Below, piece by piece: positions 34,760-43,479 of a stretch of DNA of 64,000 nucleotides. The stretch's first letter is position 1. Every line of letters starts with the position of its first letter. Origin of the DNA: a virus; the IMG/VR virus record IMGVR_UViG_3300047558_000077, positions 1 through 64,000 of that record; one strand, written 5' to 3'. The translations under genes were made by a program, and so were the position numbers. The notes below the pieces were generated by a model. It was given only the letters and a program-made list of their open reading frames with translations, was not told where the DNA came from and made no database searches.

Positions 34760-36946
34760 ATGTCGGTTATCTCTACTTCTTCCAATTCGCTTCTAGCAAA
34801 ACTTCTTGCTACGGAAAACATTACGGTCCAGCATCAGTCTGGTATTAAGACTGCTATGTTTGACCTCAAGAATCGTATTCTTATGCTGCCTGTGTGGCAG
34901 GATGTTTCTGCTGACCTTGAACATTTGCTTATTGGTCACGAAACTGCCCATGCGATTGATACACCTAATGCAGAAGAATATCGTAAAGCATATGAAGGTA
35001 TTGCCAAGCGTGTATTTGGTAGCGAACTGACTGACCAGTTGACTAAAACTGTTGCTGGCTTTCTTAACGTTATTGAAGATGCTCGCATTGACAAGCGCCA
35101 GAAGCGCCGTTATCCTGGCCTTCGCAAAAACTATCTTCTTGGTTACAAAGAGTTGTTTGATCGCAACTTCTTTGGCACCACTGGTCGTGATATCAACGGC
35201 ATGAACTTTATCGACCGCTTGAATATCTATTTCAAGGGTGGTAATGTCAATCTCAATATCGAGTTTACACCCGAAGAAAAGGCATTGTTGAAGCGTGTTG
35301 AGAATGCTGAAACTTTTGCCGAAGTTATCGAACTGACCGAAGAAGTTTATCGGTTCTGTAAGGGTCAGATTGAAAATCAGCCTGACGATATTGATATCGG
35401 TCTTGGTGCTTCCGAGAACGGTGAAGACGGTGATGAATTTGACATGGAAATGTCAGATGATGCTGATGGTTGGGAAGATGGTGAAGATGATGATGCCAAA
35501 GGTGGCAAAGGTCGGAGCACTGGCGAAGGTGATATAGCGCCTACTGGTTCTGGTGGACCTTCTCGTGGTGCCGGTTCTGATGGTGTTGTGAATGATAAAG
35601 CACCAGAGTCCGTTACTGATAGCGTCTGGGAAAAGAAGCGTGAGGAACTTGTTCGTGATGCTAACACGGACTATATCTATCTTTCGCTTCCTCAGATTGA
35701 TTATAGTCAGTGCATTGACAACTACAAAGTTGTCCTTGCCGATTGGCGTAAAGAAATGACCAATGGTCACTGGCGTGGTATTGATCCGCCTCGGTTCGCC
35801 GAATTTCGCCGTGAGTTTATGGAATGGCGATCAAAAGAAAAAGATACTATTTCGTTTCTTGTAAAAGAGTTTGAACAGCGCAAGAGTGCCGAACTTTATT
35901 CTCGCATCTCTATCGCTAAGACTGGTATGATTGATACCAACAAACTCCACTCTTACAAGTATAACGATGATATCTTCCGTCGTTTGTCTATCATTCCTGA
36001 AGGCAAGAACCACGGTTTCGTTATGTTTCTTGACTGGTCTGGTTCCATGCTGTTCGGTCTAAAGCATACAATGAAACAGTTGTTTACACTGGTTTTATTC
36101 TGTAAGCAGATCCAGGTGCCCTTTGAAGTCTATGCGCTCAAAGATGCTCATGGTAATAATGCATATACTTACGAAGGTCAAAACATTCTGGAACTGAATA
36201 AAGTATGTCTTCGTCAGTTCCTGTCGTCTAAAATGAATACGGCAGAACTAAATGAGGCTATGACTTTCTTGTGGGGTATGGCTCATGGTGCTTATCTTTA
36301 CTGTGACGGTATGGGTGGCACGCCTTTGAATGAGGCTCTTATTCTTGCGCCGAAGATTGTAAATGATTTTCGTGCCAAGTATAAACTTGAAATCGTGAAC
36401 ACCATTGTTCTTACGGACGGTGATGCTAACGGATTCAATGGCGTGTTTAACGAAACTAATAACAACAAATCATACTCTCTTGGTCGGCGTAAGAGACAGT
36501 ATTTTTACACCGACAAGATTACAGGTAGAACGCATGAGATTTGGCCTCATAGTAATGGTTACACTAACAACACCAACATCTTTCTGCGTATTCTGAAAGA
36601 CCAGACTGGTTGCAATCTTATCGGGTTCTTTCTCTTTACAGAGTCTTGGACCAGATTTACATATCGTTTCTTGGATCAAAACACAATGGAGCATAAGAGC
36701 AAGGTTCAAAAGTTCTGGAAAGATAACAAGTTCTATCCTGTCAAGAGTGCCGGTTACGATGATTATTATGTCATCGATGCCAATGCTCTAAGAGAAGGTG
36801 ATGTAGGTCTTGAAATCGACAACAGCAAGTCCACGAAAGTTATGGCTAAGGCATTCTCCAAGTTTGCCGCTAAGAAGGCTGTAAATCGTGTCCTTCTTCG
36901 GAACTTTATCGACCACGTAACTGGTCAGGCCAAGAAGGTTGCATAA
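34760..36946 (+). CDS. von Willebrand A domain protein with HExxH motif
   Basis: A 728-residue protein. An N-terminal region contains HETAH at residues 60-64 (GHETAHAIDTP), a zinc-peptidase-type motif, then VIEDARID. The middle is acidic and Gly-rich (about residues 210-275). The C-terminal von Willebrand domain has the MIDAS motif DWSGS at about 425-429 and a later TDGDANG. This organisation resembles CobT and the vWA partners of MoxR/CobS ATPases. The next gene encodes just such an ATPase. Both have their own sigma70 promoters, so they are probably early. The pair could remodel or chelate a target complex; the target is unknown. Confidence 0.75.
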   Translation: MSVISTSSNSLLAKLLATENITVQHQSGIKTAMFDLKNRILMLPVWQDVSADLEHLLIGHETAHAIDTPNAEEYRKAYEGIAKRVFGSELTDQLTKTVAGFLNVIEDARIDKRQKRRYPGLRKNYLLGYKELFDRNFFGTTGRDINGMNFIDRLNIYFKGGNVNLNIEFTPEEKALLKRVENAETFAEVIELTEEVYRFCKGQIENQPDDIDIGLGASENGEDGDEFDMEMSDDADGWEDGEDDDAKGGKGRSTGEGDIAPTGSGGPSRGAGSDGVVNDKAPESVTDSVWEKKREELVRDANTDYIYLSLPQIDYSQCIDNYKVVLADWRKEMTNGHWRGIDPPRFAEFRREFMEWRSKEKDTISFLVKEFEQRKSAELYSRISIAKTGMIDTNKLHSYKYNDDIFRRLSIIPEGKNHGFVMFLDWSGSMLFGLKHTMKQLFTLVLFCKQIQVPFEVYALKDAHGNNAYTYEGQNILELNKVCLRQFLSSKMNTAELNEAMTFLWGMAHGAYLYCDGMGGTPLNEALILAPKIVNDFRAKYKLEIVNTIVLTDGDANGFNGVFNETNNNKSYSLGRRKRQYFYTDKITGRTHEIWPHSNGYTNNTNIFLRILKDQTGCNLIGFFLFTESWTRFTYRFLDQNTMEHKSKVQKFWKDNKFYPVKSAGYDDYYVIDANALREGDVGLEIDNSKSTKVMAKAFSKFAAKKAVNRVLLRNFIDHVTGQAKKVA

Positions 36947-36967
36947 AATCAAAGACTTAGGAAGGGG

Positions 36968-36996
36968 TTGACAAGACCCCTTCCTTGTGCTATAAT
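36968..36996 (+). promoter_or_regulatory. Sigma70-type promoter for AAA+ gene
   Basis: TTGACA (36968-36973), a 17-base spacer, TATAAT (36991-36996); a second TATAAT follows at 37002. GTGAAAGGA and the ATG at 37033 come next. The in-frame ATG at 36985 lies inside the promoter and is not used. Confidence 0.88.
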
Positions 36997-37032
36997 CCTT
37001 ATATAATGAGAAATGTGAAAGGAAAATCTCAT

Positions 37033-38253
37033 ATGACTAATGATCGTGATGTGTTTCTCGACAAAGTTCGGTTCGAGTTGGGTGGTGTGACTGAAATTAC
37101 CCGTCAACAGGCAATTGAATTGGCTGAAAAGTATAATCTTCCACGCCCACGCTGGGTTTGGAACGACCCTGCTCGGCGCCTCGGTCGTGGTGTATATGCT
37201 CTTCCTGAGCATAGTGGTTCCGTTGTTGCCACTTCTGCGCCTGTTACTAAAGTAAAGGCTCCTCGTAAGACTGCTAAGATCCAGTCTGTTGTTCCTGTTA
37301 CCGAAAATATGATTGCTATGGCTTCGACTGTTTCTATGTCTGCTCCTTCTACTAGCGCAACCGCTGAAATCTCCCTTGTGCCCGAAAAGGCTTCGGGTTA
37401 TGTGCCGTTCGGTAACTTTGCCGATGTTCGTGCTATTATCAAGTCTAAGAAGTTTTATCCTGCATATATCACGGGTCTTTCTGGTAACGGTAAGACTATG
37501 ATGGTCGAACAGGTTTGCGCTCAGGAAAAGCGTGAATGTGTCCGTGTCAATATTACTATTGAAACTGACGAAGATGACCTTATCGGTGGTTTCCGACTTG
37601 TCGATGGTCAGACCGTTTGGCAGGATGGTCCTGTTATCACGGCTATGACTCGTGGTGCGGTTCTCCTTCTAGACGAAGTTGACCTTGGTTCTAATAAACT
37701 AATGTGTCTCCAGCCTGTTCTCGAAGGCAAGTCTGTCTTCCTCAAGAAGATCAATCGCCTTGTTCATCCTGAAAATGGTTTCAATGTGATTGCTACAGCA
37801 AACACCAAGGGTAAGGGTTCTGACGATGGTCGCTTTATTGGCACCAACGTTATGAACGAAGCGTTCCTTGAGCGTTTCTCTATCACTATGGAGCAGGAAT
37901 ATCCTGCACAGAAAACCGAGACTAAGATCCTCAACAATGTTCTTGGTGCTTCTGGTATTGAAGCAAAAGAGTTTGTGGATAAACTGGTGACTTGGGCAGA
38001 TGTTATTCGCAAGTCCTTCTATGAAGGTGCTTTGTCTGAAATCATCTCCACTCGTCGTCTCGTCCATATCTGTGAGGCTTATTCTATCTTTGGGCAGAAC
38101 CGTGTGAAGGCACTTGAACTGTGCTTGAACCGCTTTGATGTGGATACTAAGAATGCGTTTATGGAACTCTATAAGAAAGTCGATGAAACCATTGATCCGC
38201 AGCCTGTTTCGGAATCGGAAACAGCCAAAGTGGGTGAAGAGATTGCTTTCTAA
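37033..38253 (+). CDS. MoxR/CobS-type AAA+ ATPase
   Basis: A 406-residue AAA+ ATPase. Walker A is GLSGNGKTM near residue 150, Walker B is AVLLLDEVDLG near 215, and sensor 1 is VIATANTKG. The N-terminal 90 residues include a QQAIELAEKYNLPRPRWVW DNA- or protein-binding-like helix pair and a Pro/Thr-rich linker. In T4-like phages similar ATPases are often annotated cobS, although a cobalt chelation role needs a CobT and CobN partner. The vWA gene just upstream is the natural partner. Interleaved inverted repeats follow its stop. Confidence 0.85.
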   Translation: MTNDRDVFLDKVRFELGGVTEITRQQAIELAEKYNLPRPRWVWNDPARRLGRGVYALPEHSGSVVATSAPVTKVKAPRKTAKIQSVVPVTENMIAMASTVSMSAPSTSATAEISLVPEKASGYVPFGNFADVRAIIKSKKFYPAYITGLSGNGKTMMVEQVCAQEKRECVRVNITIETDEDDLIGGFRLVDGQTVWQDGPVITAMTRGAVLLLDEVDLGSNKLMCLQPVLEGKSVFLKKINRLVHPENGFNVIATANTKGKGSDDGRFIGTNVMNEAFLERFSITMEQEYPAQKTETKILNNVLGASGIEAKEFVDKLVTWADVIRKSFYEGALSEIISTRRLVHICEAYSIFGQNRVKALELCLNRFDVDTKNAFMELYKKVDETIDPQPVSESETAKVGEEIAF

Positions 38254-38268
38254 CCCATAACAAGAATA

Positions 38269-38335
38269 CCCGTGTATAGTAAAATGATGCTGGTGGTTAT
38301 ACACGGGGCCTTTTCTTTCACGACCACCAGCATCA
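38269..38335 (+). other. Interleaved inverted repeats, possible pseudoknot
   Basis: Stem A: the 10 bases at 38269-38278 pair perfectly with 38298-38307. Stem B: the 13 bases at 38285-38297 pair perfectly with 38323-38335. The order A, B, A', B' is that of an H-type pseudoknot, with a 6-base first loop, no gap between B and A', and a 15-base last loop. The two stems can also form as alternative hairpins. It lies between the AAA+ gene and a winged-helix gene. A CCTTTTCTTT stretch after A' might aid termination. Confidence 0.75.
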
Positions 38336-38359
38336 AAACTTTGAATGGAGAAATATATA

Positions 38360-38581
38360 ATGGCTACCCCACGTAAGACTCAGATTGAGAAGATTGAAAA
38401 CGTTCTATGGCGTCACAACACCGGTGCTGGTGTTACTGCCGATAAGATTGCTTCACTAGCCCGTGTTCCTCGCAGTGCCGTCGGCAAGCGTGTTTATGAT
38501 CTTCGTGAAGATTACACAATCTATACTAACTATCGCAATGTAAATGGCAAGCGCACAGCATTCTATCGCATTGCTGGCTGA
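38360..38581 (+). CDS. Small winged-helix-like protein
   Basis: A 73-residue basic protein. The sequence QIEKIENVLWRHNTGAGVTADKIASLARVPRSAVGKRVYDLREDY reads as a helix-turn-helix with a recognition helix, followed by a beta wing (NGKRTAFYRIAG). It may bind DNA as a regulator. GGAG at 38347 fixes the start at 38360 rather than 38345. It lies directly after the interleaved repeats. Confidence 0.65.
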   Translation: MATPRKTQIEKIENVLWRHNTGAGVTADKIASLARVPRSAVGKRVYDLREDYTIYTNYRNVNGKRTAFYRIAG

Positions 38582-38603
38582 TTTGTAAAAAGTCTGCTAT
38601 ATA

Positions 38604-38631
38604 AGCGTAGGGACAGAAATGACCCTACGCT
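38604..38631 (+). other. 9-bp hairpin ahead of glycosyltransferase gene
   Basis: AGCGTAGGG (38604-38612) pairs with CCCTACGCT (38623-38631) around a 10-base loop. It could end the upstream transcript, though few T residues follow, or stabilise the next mRNA. Confidence 0.55.
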
Positions 38632-38651
38632 ATTCGTTTATGGAGAATAAT

Positions 38652-39482
38652 ATGGAAATAAAAATCAGTGCGGATGAATTGAGAAAGAAGAAGTTGTTTG
38701 TAGCAACACCTTGTTATGGTGGTCAGTGTCTAGGTCTTTACGCTAAAGCATGTCTCGATTTACAAGCTATCTGTATTCAGTATGGTATTGAATGCCGCTT
38801 TTCATTCATCTTTAATGAGTCTCTAATTACAAGAGCAAGAAACTATTTGGTTGATGAGTTTCTTCGTTCTGGTTGCACACATCTACTATTCATCGACGCT
38901 GATATCAATTTCAATCCTCAGGATGTTCTAGCACTTCTGGCACTTGATCGTGATATCATCGGCGGCCCATATCCAAAGAAGTCAATCAACTGGTCAAACA
39001 TCGTCAATGCTATTCAGAAGAATAGTAAAGTTGATGGCGAGAATATCAAACTGCGTGATGGTTTTAATCCTGGTGATCTTGATCAGATTACTGGTGACTT
39101 TGTTTTTAATCCTGTTCCAGGCACAACATCTTTCCGTGTAACTGAACCTGTCGAAGTTATGGAAATCGGCACAGGCTACATGATGGTCAAGCGTGAAGTA
39201 TTTGACAAATTCAAAGAAGCATATCCAGAACTAAACTATAAGCCCGATCACATTGGTCAGGCTAACTTTGATGGTTCAAGATACATTCATGCATTCTTTG
39301 ATACGGTTATTGATCCTGATTCACATCGTTATCTCTCGGAAGATTACATGTTCTGTCAGTGGTCACGAAAGATTGGTATTAAGATTTGGCTATGCCCATG
39401 GATGAAGACAACCCACGTTGGAACATATGGCTTCCAAGGTGATCTACCCGCAGTCGCAGCACTCTCGGGAAACTTGAGATAA
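38652..39482 (+). CDS. GT-A fold glycosyltransferase-like protein
   Basis: A 276-residue protein. It has an N-terminal FVATPCYGGQ strand, a conserved N-E-S-L-I-T-R-A-R-N motif, the DxD-type motif LLFIDADINF, and a later GTGYMMVKREVFDKF followed by SEDYMFCQW (a catalytic ED). This is the layout of phage glycosyltransferases of the GT2-like group in T4-like genomes. A ribosome site GGAG at 38642 sets the start at 38652. The substrate is unknown. Confidence 0.75.
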   Translation: MEIKISADELRKKKLFVATPCYGGQCLGLYAKACLDLQAICIQYGIECRFSFIFNESLITRARNYLVDEFLRSGCTHLLFIDADINFNPQDVLALLALDRDIIGGPYPKKSINWSNIVNAIQKNSKVDGENIKLRDGFNPGDLDQITGDFVFNPVPGTTSFRVTEPVEVMEIGTGYMMVKREVFDKFKEAYPELNYKPDHIGQANFDGSRYIHAFFDTVIDPDSHRYLSEDYMFCQWSRKIGIKIWLCPWMKTTHVGTYGFQGDLPAVAALSGNLR

Positions 39483-39491
39483 GAGGAATAC

Positions 39492-39532
39492 TAAATAGAT
39501 GTAGGCCACGGTGCTACCAACACCTGCCTACC
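39492..39532 (+). promoter_or_regulatory. Late promoter with nested hairpin before HNH gene
   Basis: CTAAATA at 39492-39498, then a nested stem: GTAGGC (39502-39507) with GCCTAC (39527-39532) outside, and GGTG (39511-39514) with CACC (39522-39525) inside. The endonuclease start at 39559 follows. Confidence 0.6.
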
Positions 39533-39558
39533 CTAACGCTATGAAGGAGCGCCAGCCT

Positions 39559-40172
39559 ATGTCTATTTATCGTCGGATCTATACAGAACATTTTGGTCCA
39601 ATTCCAAAGGGTTATCATATCCATCATAAAGATGGAAATCATTCTAATAATGATCCTTTGAATCTTGTTGCCATTGCGGCAAAAGAGCATTATGATATAC
39701 ATTTTAGTCAAGGAGACTATGGTGCCTGTTGGGCAATGTATCGCACAGGTCATATGACACTAACAAGTGAGGAACGATCCGCACTAGTTAGTAAGCAACA
39801 AAAGATGTTGTTAGAATCAAACAAACATCCTTTTCAAGATCAAAAAATCGTGAAAAGAACAGGCAGATTCATTTGGATAAAATATCTAAAAGAACACACC
39901 ATCTTCAATCAGGATCTATTCAAAGAATACAAAACGCCAAGAGGATTCTTGAAGGAACACACAACTTATTAGGTGAAAACAATCCGATTCACGAAAGAGT
40001 TGAAAAAGGTTTACACCAAGAGATGATGAAGAATGAGAATAAAAAACGATTGGCAAATGGGACACATAACTTTACCATGAAATGGATATGTCCAATATGC
40101 GGTAAAAGTGGAACCAACCAAACAAACTATAGTAGATGGCATGGTGATAGATGTAGGGAGAATATAAAATGA
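39559..40172 (+). pseudogene. HNH homing endonuclease split by a frameshift
   Basis: The first frame (to a stop at 39972) encodes an HNH core (HIHHKDGNHSNNDPLNLVAIAAKEHYDIH). The matching C-terminal domain (THHLQSGSIQRIQNAKRILEGTHNLLGENNPIHERVEKG, then GTHNFTMKWICPICGKSG with a zinc-like CxxC) continues in the -1 frame to 40172. Joining the frames at the six-A run 39842-39847 gives a normal-looking product of about 205 residues. One missing A would explain it. Either the gene is decaying or the sequence has an indel error. It overlaps the dNMP kinase start by four bases. Confidence 0.8.
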
Positions 40173-40765
40173 TTATTGGTTTGGTAGGATTTATTGGTGC
40201 AGGTAAAGGTACGGTAGCAGATATTTTAGTAAGAGAACATGAATATCATAAGTTTAGTTTTGCTGATGCTCTAAAGGATGCCGTTGCCACAATCTTCACA
40301 TGGCCACGAGGTCTTCTAGAGGGTGACTCAAACGCTTCTAGAGCATTTCGTGAGCGTGTTGATCCGTGGTGGTCACATAAACTCGGCTATGAGGTTACTC
40401 CACGGCTCATTCTACAAAAGATGGGTACCGAAGCATGTCGGCACGGAATCGCAGATAACATCTGGATTGCCGCATTAGAGAAACGCATTCATGGATATGA
40501 TGATGTGGTTATCTCCGATGTTCGTTTTCCAAACGAAATCGATTTTGTTCGGAGTGCCGGTGGTATCATAGTTCAGGTCAATAGAGGTAATGCACCCACA
40601 AAAGAAGAACTATCCAAAATGCATATATCGGAGACAGCATGGAACTATGTTGTGCCAGATTACATCATAGATAATGATGGTTCATTACAGGAACTGAAAG
40701 ATAAGATAAAAATAGTCTTGACAGTAGAACAAAAACCTACTACAATATTTCATCATCCGGTATGA
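40169..40765 (+). CDS. 1: Deoxynucleoside monophosphate kinase (T4 gp1-like)
   Basis: A 198-residue P-loop kinase with Walker A GFIGAGKGT at residues 7-15, a KFSFADALKDAV segment, and the VISDVRFPNEIDFV motif typical of phage dNMP kinases. T4 gp1 has 241 residues. It phosphorylates dNMPs for phage DNA synthesis. It is followed by the clamp gene, whose promoter lies in the last codons here. Confidence 0.85.
   Translation: MIIGLVGFIGAGKGTVADILVREHEYHKFSFADALKDAVATIFTWPRGLLEGDSNASRAFRERVDPWWSHKLGYEVTPRLILQKMGTEACRHGIADNIWIAALEKRIHGYDDVVISDVRFPNEIDFVRSAGGIIVQVNRGNAPTKEELSKMHISETAWNYVVPDYIIDNDGSLQELKDKIKIVLTVEQKPTTIFHHPV
40718..40746 (+). promoter_or_regulatory. Sigma70-type promoter for gp45
   Basis: TTGACA (40718-40723), a 17-base spacer, TACAAT (40741-40746), 33 bases before the gp45 ATG. 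Confidence 0.85.
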
Positions 40766-40778
40766 TAAGGAGAATATA

Positions 40779-41432
40779 ATGAAGCTAAGTGAGAATACAC
40801 TATCCGTCCTAAAGAACTTTGCCACGATCAATAGTGGTGTTGTTTTAAATGCAGGCAAGATTCAAAAAACAATCTCACCTGAGAAGTCTATTCTAGTTGA
40901 AGCAACACTTGATGATGACATTCCAACACCATTTGGAATTTACGATCTAAATCGGTTCTTGGGCAATCTAACAACACTAAAGAATCCTGAATTGACCTTT
41001 AATAATGAATCCGTTACTCTAGATGATGGAGAGTTTTCATTCGATTATCATGCTTGTTCTGCTAATCTTATTATCACTCCTCCAAATAAGGATATTATGT
41101 TGCAAACGATTGATGTTACATTCTCTCTTCCTAATGTGATTCTACAGAAGCTACTTAAAGTTGCCACCATGAACGGTCTACCTAATCTCTCTGTTGTAGG
41201 TAAAAATGGTGAGTTGCTACTTCGTATTCACGAAAAGGCAAACGATACATCTAACAGTGGAACTATGAAGATTGGTGAGTATGCGGGTCAGGACTTCACT
41301 GCTACATTCAACACAGAGAATCTAAAGCTATTGTCTGATGACTACACCGTAGAAATCCAGAAAGGTGCTTTTGCGAAGTTTGTGAATGCCGCCGGCAATC
41401 TAAAGTATTTCGTTGCTCTGGAGACAAAGTAA
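40779..41432 (+). CDS. 45: Sliding clamp (gp45-like)
   Basis: A 217-residue protein near the T4 gp45 length (228). The N-terminal LSENTLSVLKNFATINSGVVLNAGKIQKTISPEKSILVEA and the central FGIYDLNRFLGNLTTL are the conserved first-domain pattern. Trimeric gp45 tethers the polymerase and also activates late transcription through gp55 and gp33. It is the head of a replication block that runs to RegA. Confidence 0.92.
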   Translation: MKLSENTLSVLKNFATINSGVVLNAGKIQKTISPEKSILVEATLDDDIPTPFGIYDLNRFLGNLTTLKNPELTFNNESVTLDDGEFSFDYHACSANLIITPPNKDIMLQTIDVTFSLPNVILQKLLKVATMNGLPNLSVVGKNGELLLRIHEKANDTSNSGTMKIGEYAGQDFTATFNTENLKLLSDDYTVEIQKGAFAKFVNAAGNLKYFVALETK

Positions 41433-41602
41433 TGTCCATGTTTTCTAGAATATATTTTGGCGGAATATTTCTACTATTCTTATCACTAGGATTGATTGCA
41501 TATCAAGACTATACAGAGAATAGAAAGTGTGAAGATGCTGGTGGCATCTATGGTGGCCACGACATGTGTGTGAATCCGGCAGCAATCATTGAGGTAGACT
41601 AA
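41432..41602 (+). CDS. Small membrane-anchored hypothetical protein
   Basis: A 56-residue frame starting in the gp45 stop (TAATG). One hydrophobic segment (IYFGGIFLLFLSLGLIAY) precedes a short domain with two cysteines (KCEDAGGIYGGHDMCVNP), a pattern seen in many short phage proteins and probably exposed outside the membrane. Confidence 0.55.
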   Translation: MSMFSRIYFGGIFLLFLSLGLIAYQDYTENRKCEDAGGIYGGHDMCVNPAAIIEVD

Positions 41603-41898
41603 TGAGTATGATGGGACATAATCAGCAACAGCGTTCGGTTCAGGGACTAACCGAAGAAGAACGCAAGGTCTTTCGCAAGGCTATTATGGAGTTGAATGAC
41701 TCCATGACTCGTGTTGGTGCCGAGCGAGAACTACAGAAAGAGACTATCAATGAACTAAGTGATAAACTGGATATTGATAAGAAACTCATTCGCCGTATGG
41801 CACGCACATACTTCAAGGCAAACTTCAACTCTGAGGTTCAGGAGAACACAGACTTTGAAGAGTTTTACACCACTGTGATGGAGAAGACACAACTATGA
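41602..41898 (+). CDS. dsbA: DsbA-like late-transcription accessory DNA-binding protein
   Basis: A 98-residue helical protein. The segment QKETINELSDKLDIDKKLIRRMARTYFKANFNSEVQENTDFEEFY follows T4 DsbA (89 residues), a double-strand DNA-binding protein that stimulates late transcription. Its place next to the clamp genes fits. The gp45 and DsbA genes together suggest that the late machinery is complete apart from gp33, which is not seen in this window. Confidence 0.75.
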   Translation: MSMMGHNQQQRSVQGLTEEERKVFRKAIMELNDSMTRVGAERELQKETINELSDKLDIDKKLIRRMARTYFKANFNSEVQENTDFEEFYTTVMEKTQL

Positions 41899-42053
41899 TG
41901 GCGCTTATCTTTGAGTTGCTAAGTGTAGTAAACTTTATAACTGCATCCTACTATTGGATTATGGATCACGATGATATCAATCGCTGGTTGTTTCTTCTTC
42001 TAACATCTATTATAATGCAACTTAGCGCATCTCGTTATGAGGAAAATGAATGA
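41895..42053 (+). CDS. Small two-pass membrane protein
   Basis: A 52-residue frame with two hydrophobic stretches (ALIFELLSVVNFITASYYWI and RWLFLLLTSIIMQLS), overlapping DsbA and gp44 by four bases each. The coupling supports expression. Confidence 0.5.
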   Translation: MMALIFELLSVVNFITASYYWIMDHDDINRWLFLLLTSIIMQLSASRYEENE

Positions 42054-42988
42054 GCAATGACTTCCTTTGGGTAGAAAAGTATCGTCCTCACAAGATCGAG
42101 GACTGTGTTCTTCCTGATCGTATCAAACAGGCATTTCAAGAATATGTGAATAAGGGGGAGATTCCAAATCTCCTTCTTTCTGGGCCCGCTGGTTGTGGTA
42201 AAACTACCGCAGCCATGGCTATGTGTGATGAAATCGGTTGTAACTATCTTTTCATCAACTCCTCAGAAGAAAGAGGCATTGATGTTCTAAGAACAAAGGT
42301 CGTAGGTTATGCGTCGACCGTATCGCTTACTGGTGGTCGTAAGGTTATCATTCTAGACGAAGCCGACGGCCTGACACCAGATACGCAAGATGCTCTTAGA
42401 GGTGTTATTGAGAAGTTTGCTTCCAACTGTTCTTTCATCTTCACATGTAACTTCAAGGCAAAGATCAAAGACGCTATTCATTCTAGATGCTCCGTCGTTG
42501 ACTTTACCTTGAAGTCTACTGAAAAGCCTGCTATGGCTGCTAAGATGTTCAAGCGTATTGAACAGATTCTAAAAATCGAGAGTGTAGATTATGACAAACA
42601 AGTTCTTGCCAAAGTTGTCGAAAAGTATTTCCCAGACTATCGTAGGACTCTTAATGAACTACAACGGTATTCTGTTGCTGGAAGCATTGATGCTGGTCTT
42701 GCTGCTCAACTTGACAGCGTTCGCAGCCTTAACGATCTAATCAAGTCTCTCAAAGATAAAGACTTTACGGCTATGCGTAAGTGGGTGGTTCTAAACTCTG
42801 ACATTGATCCTTCACGCATTTATCGTTCGGTGTATGATAATCTAAATCAGTATCTAAAGCCAGAGTCCATTCCCGCTGCGGTTGTAACGCTTGCTAAGTA
42901 TCAGTATCAGTCCGCCTTTGTTGCTGATCAGGAACTAAACTTGGTTGCTTGTCTGACGGAAATCATGGTTGAGTGTGAGGTGAAGTAA
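42050..42988 (+). CDS. 44: Clamp loader large subunit (gp44-like)
   Basis: A 312-residue AAA+ ATPase. Walker A GPAGCGKT is at residues 45-52, Walker B ILDEADG has D103 and E104, and sensor 1 (FTCNFKAKI) and an SRC motif follow. T4 gp44 has 319 residues. Four copies with one gp62 load gp45 onto primer ends. The stop overlaps the next start. Confidence 0.94.
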   Translation: MSNDFLWVEKYRPHKIEDCVLPDRIKQAFQEYVNKGEIPNLLLSGPAGCGKTTAAMAMCDEIGCNYLFINSSEERGIDVLRTKVVGYASTVSLTGGRKVIILDEADGLTPDTQDALRGVIEKFASNCSFIFTCNFKAKIKDAIHSRCSVVDFTLKSTEKPAMAAKMFKRIEQILKIESVDYDKQVLAKVVEKYFPDYRRTLNELQRYSVAGSIDAGLAAQLDSVRSLNDLIKSLKDKDFTAMRKWVVLNSDIDPSRIYRSVYDNLNQYLKPESIPAAVVTLAKYQYQSAFVADQELNLVACLTEIMVECEVK

Positions 42989-43479
42989 TGGCTAAAATGG
43001 ATTGGAGTAAAGCGAATCATTCAAATAGTTTAGAATTGGGTTCTAAATCATCTTTTGAGGCTAGAAAAGCGAAAGAACTCAAACAAATTGTAGATTTACA
43101 AGAAGAGAATGTGGGAAAATATAAGAAGTCTTATGTTCAAGAAACATTCGATAATAGTCCTTTTCAGACAACCGAAGAATTTGAAAAGTCAATAGTAAAA
43201 TCCATAAAAGAAGAACAAGAAAAAGAACTCAATGGATCAAAAATCAATGGACATGTAAAGTTAACTGGAGGTAAGTATAGACATTTCAACTATGATGATG
43301 TTTGGAATGCCGATCCTGATTACATCCTTTGGTTATTCTGGAATACACCACATGACTTTATTAGACAACAGATATTGAGGTCTGTGCCTATTACTGAAAA
43401 TGTTGGTATGTATTTCAAGAAGATCGAGATGCCTACCGTAAAGAAACTTGCCGTTCAACCTACATGGTGGCAATATTGA
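42988..43479 (+). CDS. Hypothetical protein with DUF3820-like motif
   Basis: A 163-residue charged protein between the two clamp-loader subunits. The region GGKYRHFNYDDVWNADPDYILWLFWNTP resembles the short domain found at the C-terminus of exonuclease X and in DUF3820 proteins (G-K-Y, then a D-P-x-Y-x-x-W-L box). It may bind nucleic acid. In T4 the gp44 and gp62 genes abut, so this gene is an insertion into the order. Confidence 0.5.
   Translation: MAKMDWSKANHSNSLELGSKSSFEARKAKELKQIVDLQEENVGKYKKSYVQETFDNSPFQTTEEFEKSIVKSIKEEQEKELNGSKINGHVKLTGGKYRHFNYDDVWNADPDYILWLFWNTPHDFIRQQILRSVPITENVGMYFKKIEMPTVKKLAVQPTWWQY

Noticed and set aside
37699-38304. Antisense 201-codon open frame on the - strand
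   Set aside because: It lies wholly opposite the AAA+ gene with its Walker motifs, shows no ribosome site and encodes no recognisable domain. Every supported gene here is on the + strand.
39842-39848. Programmed -1 frameshift in the HNH gene
   Set aside because: The A run does not give the canonical X-XXY-YYZ heptamer in the right frame and no downstream pseudoknot was seen, so an indel is the simpler explanation.
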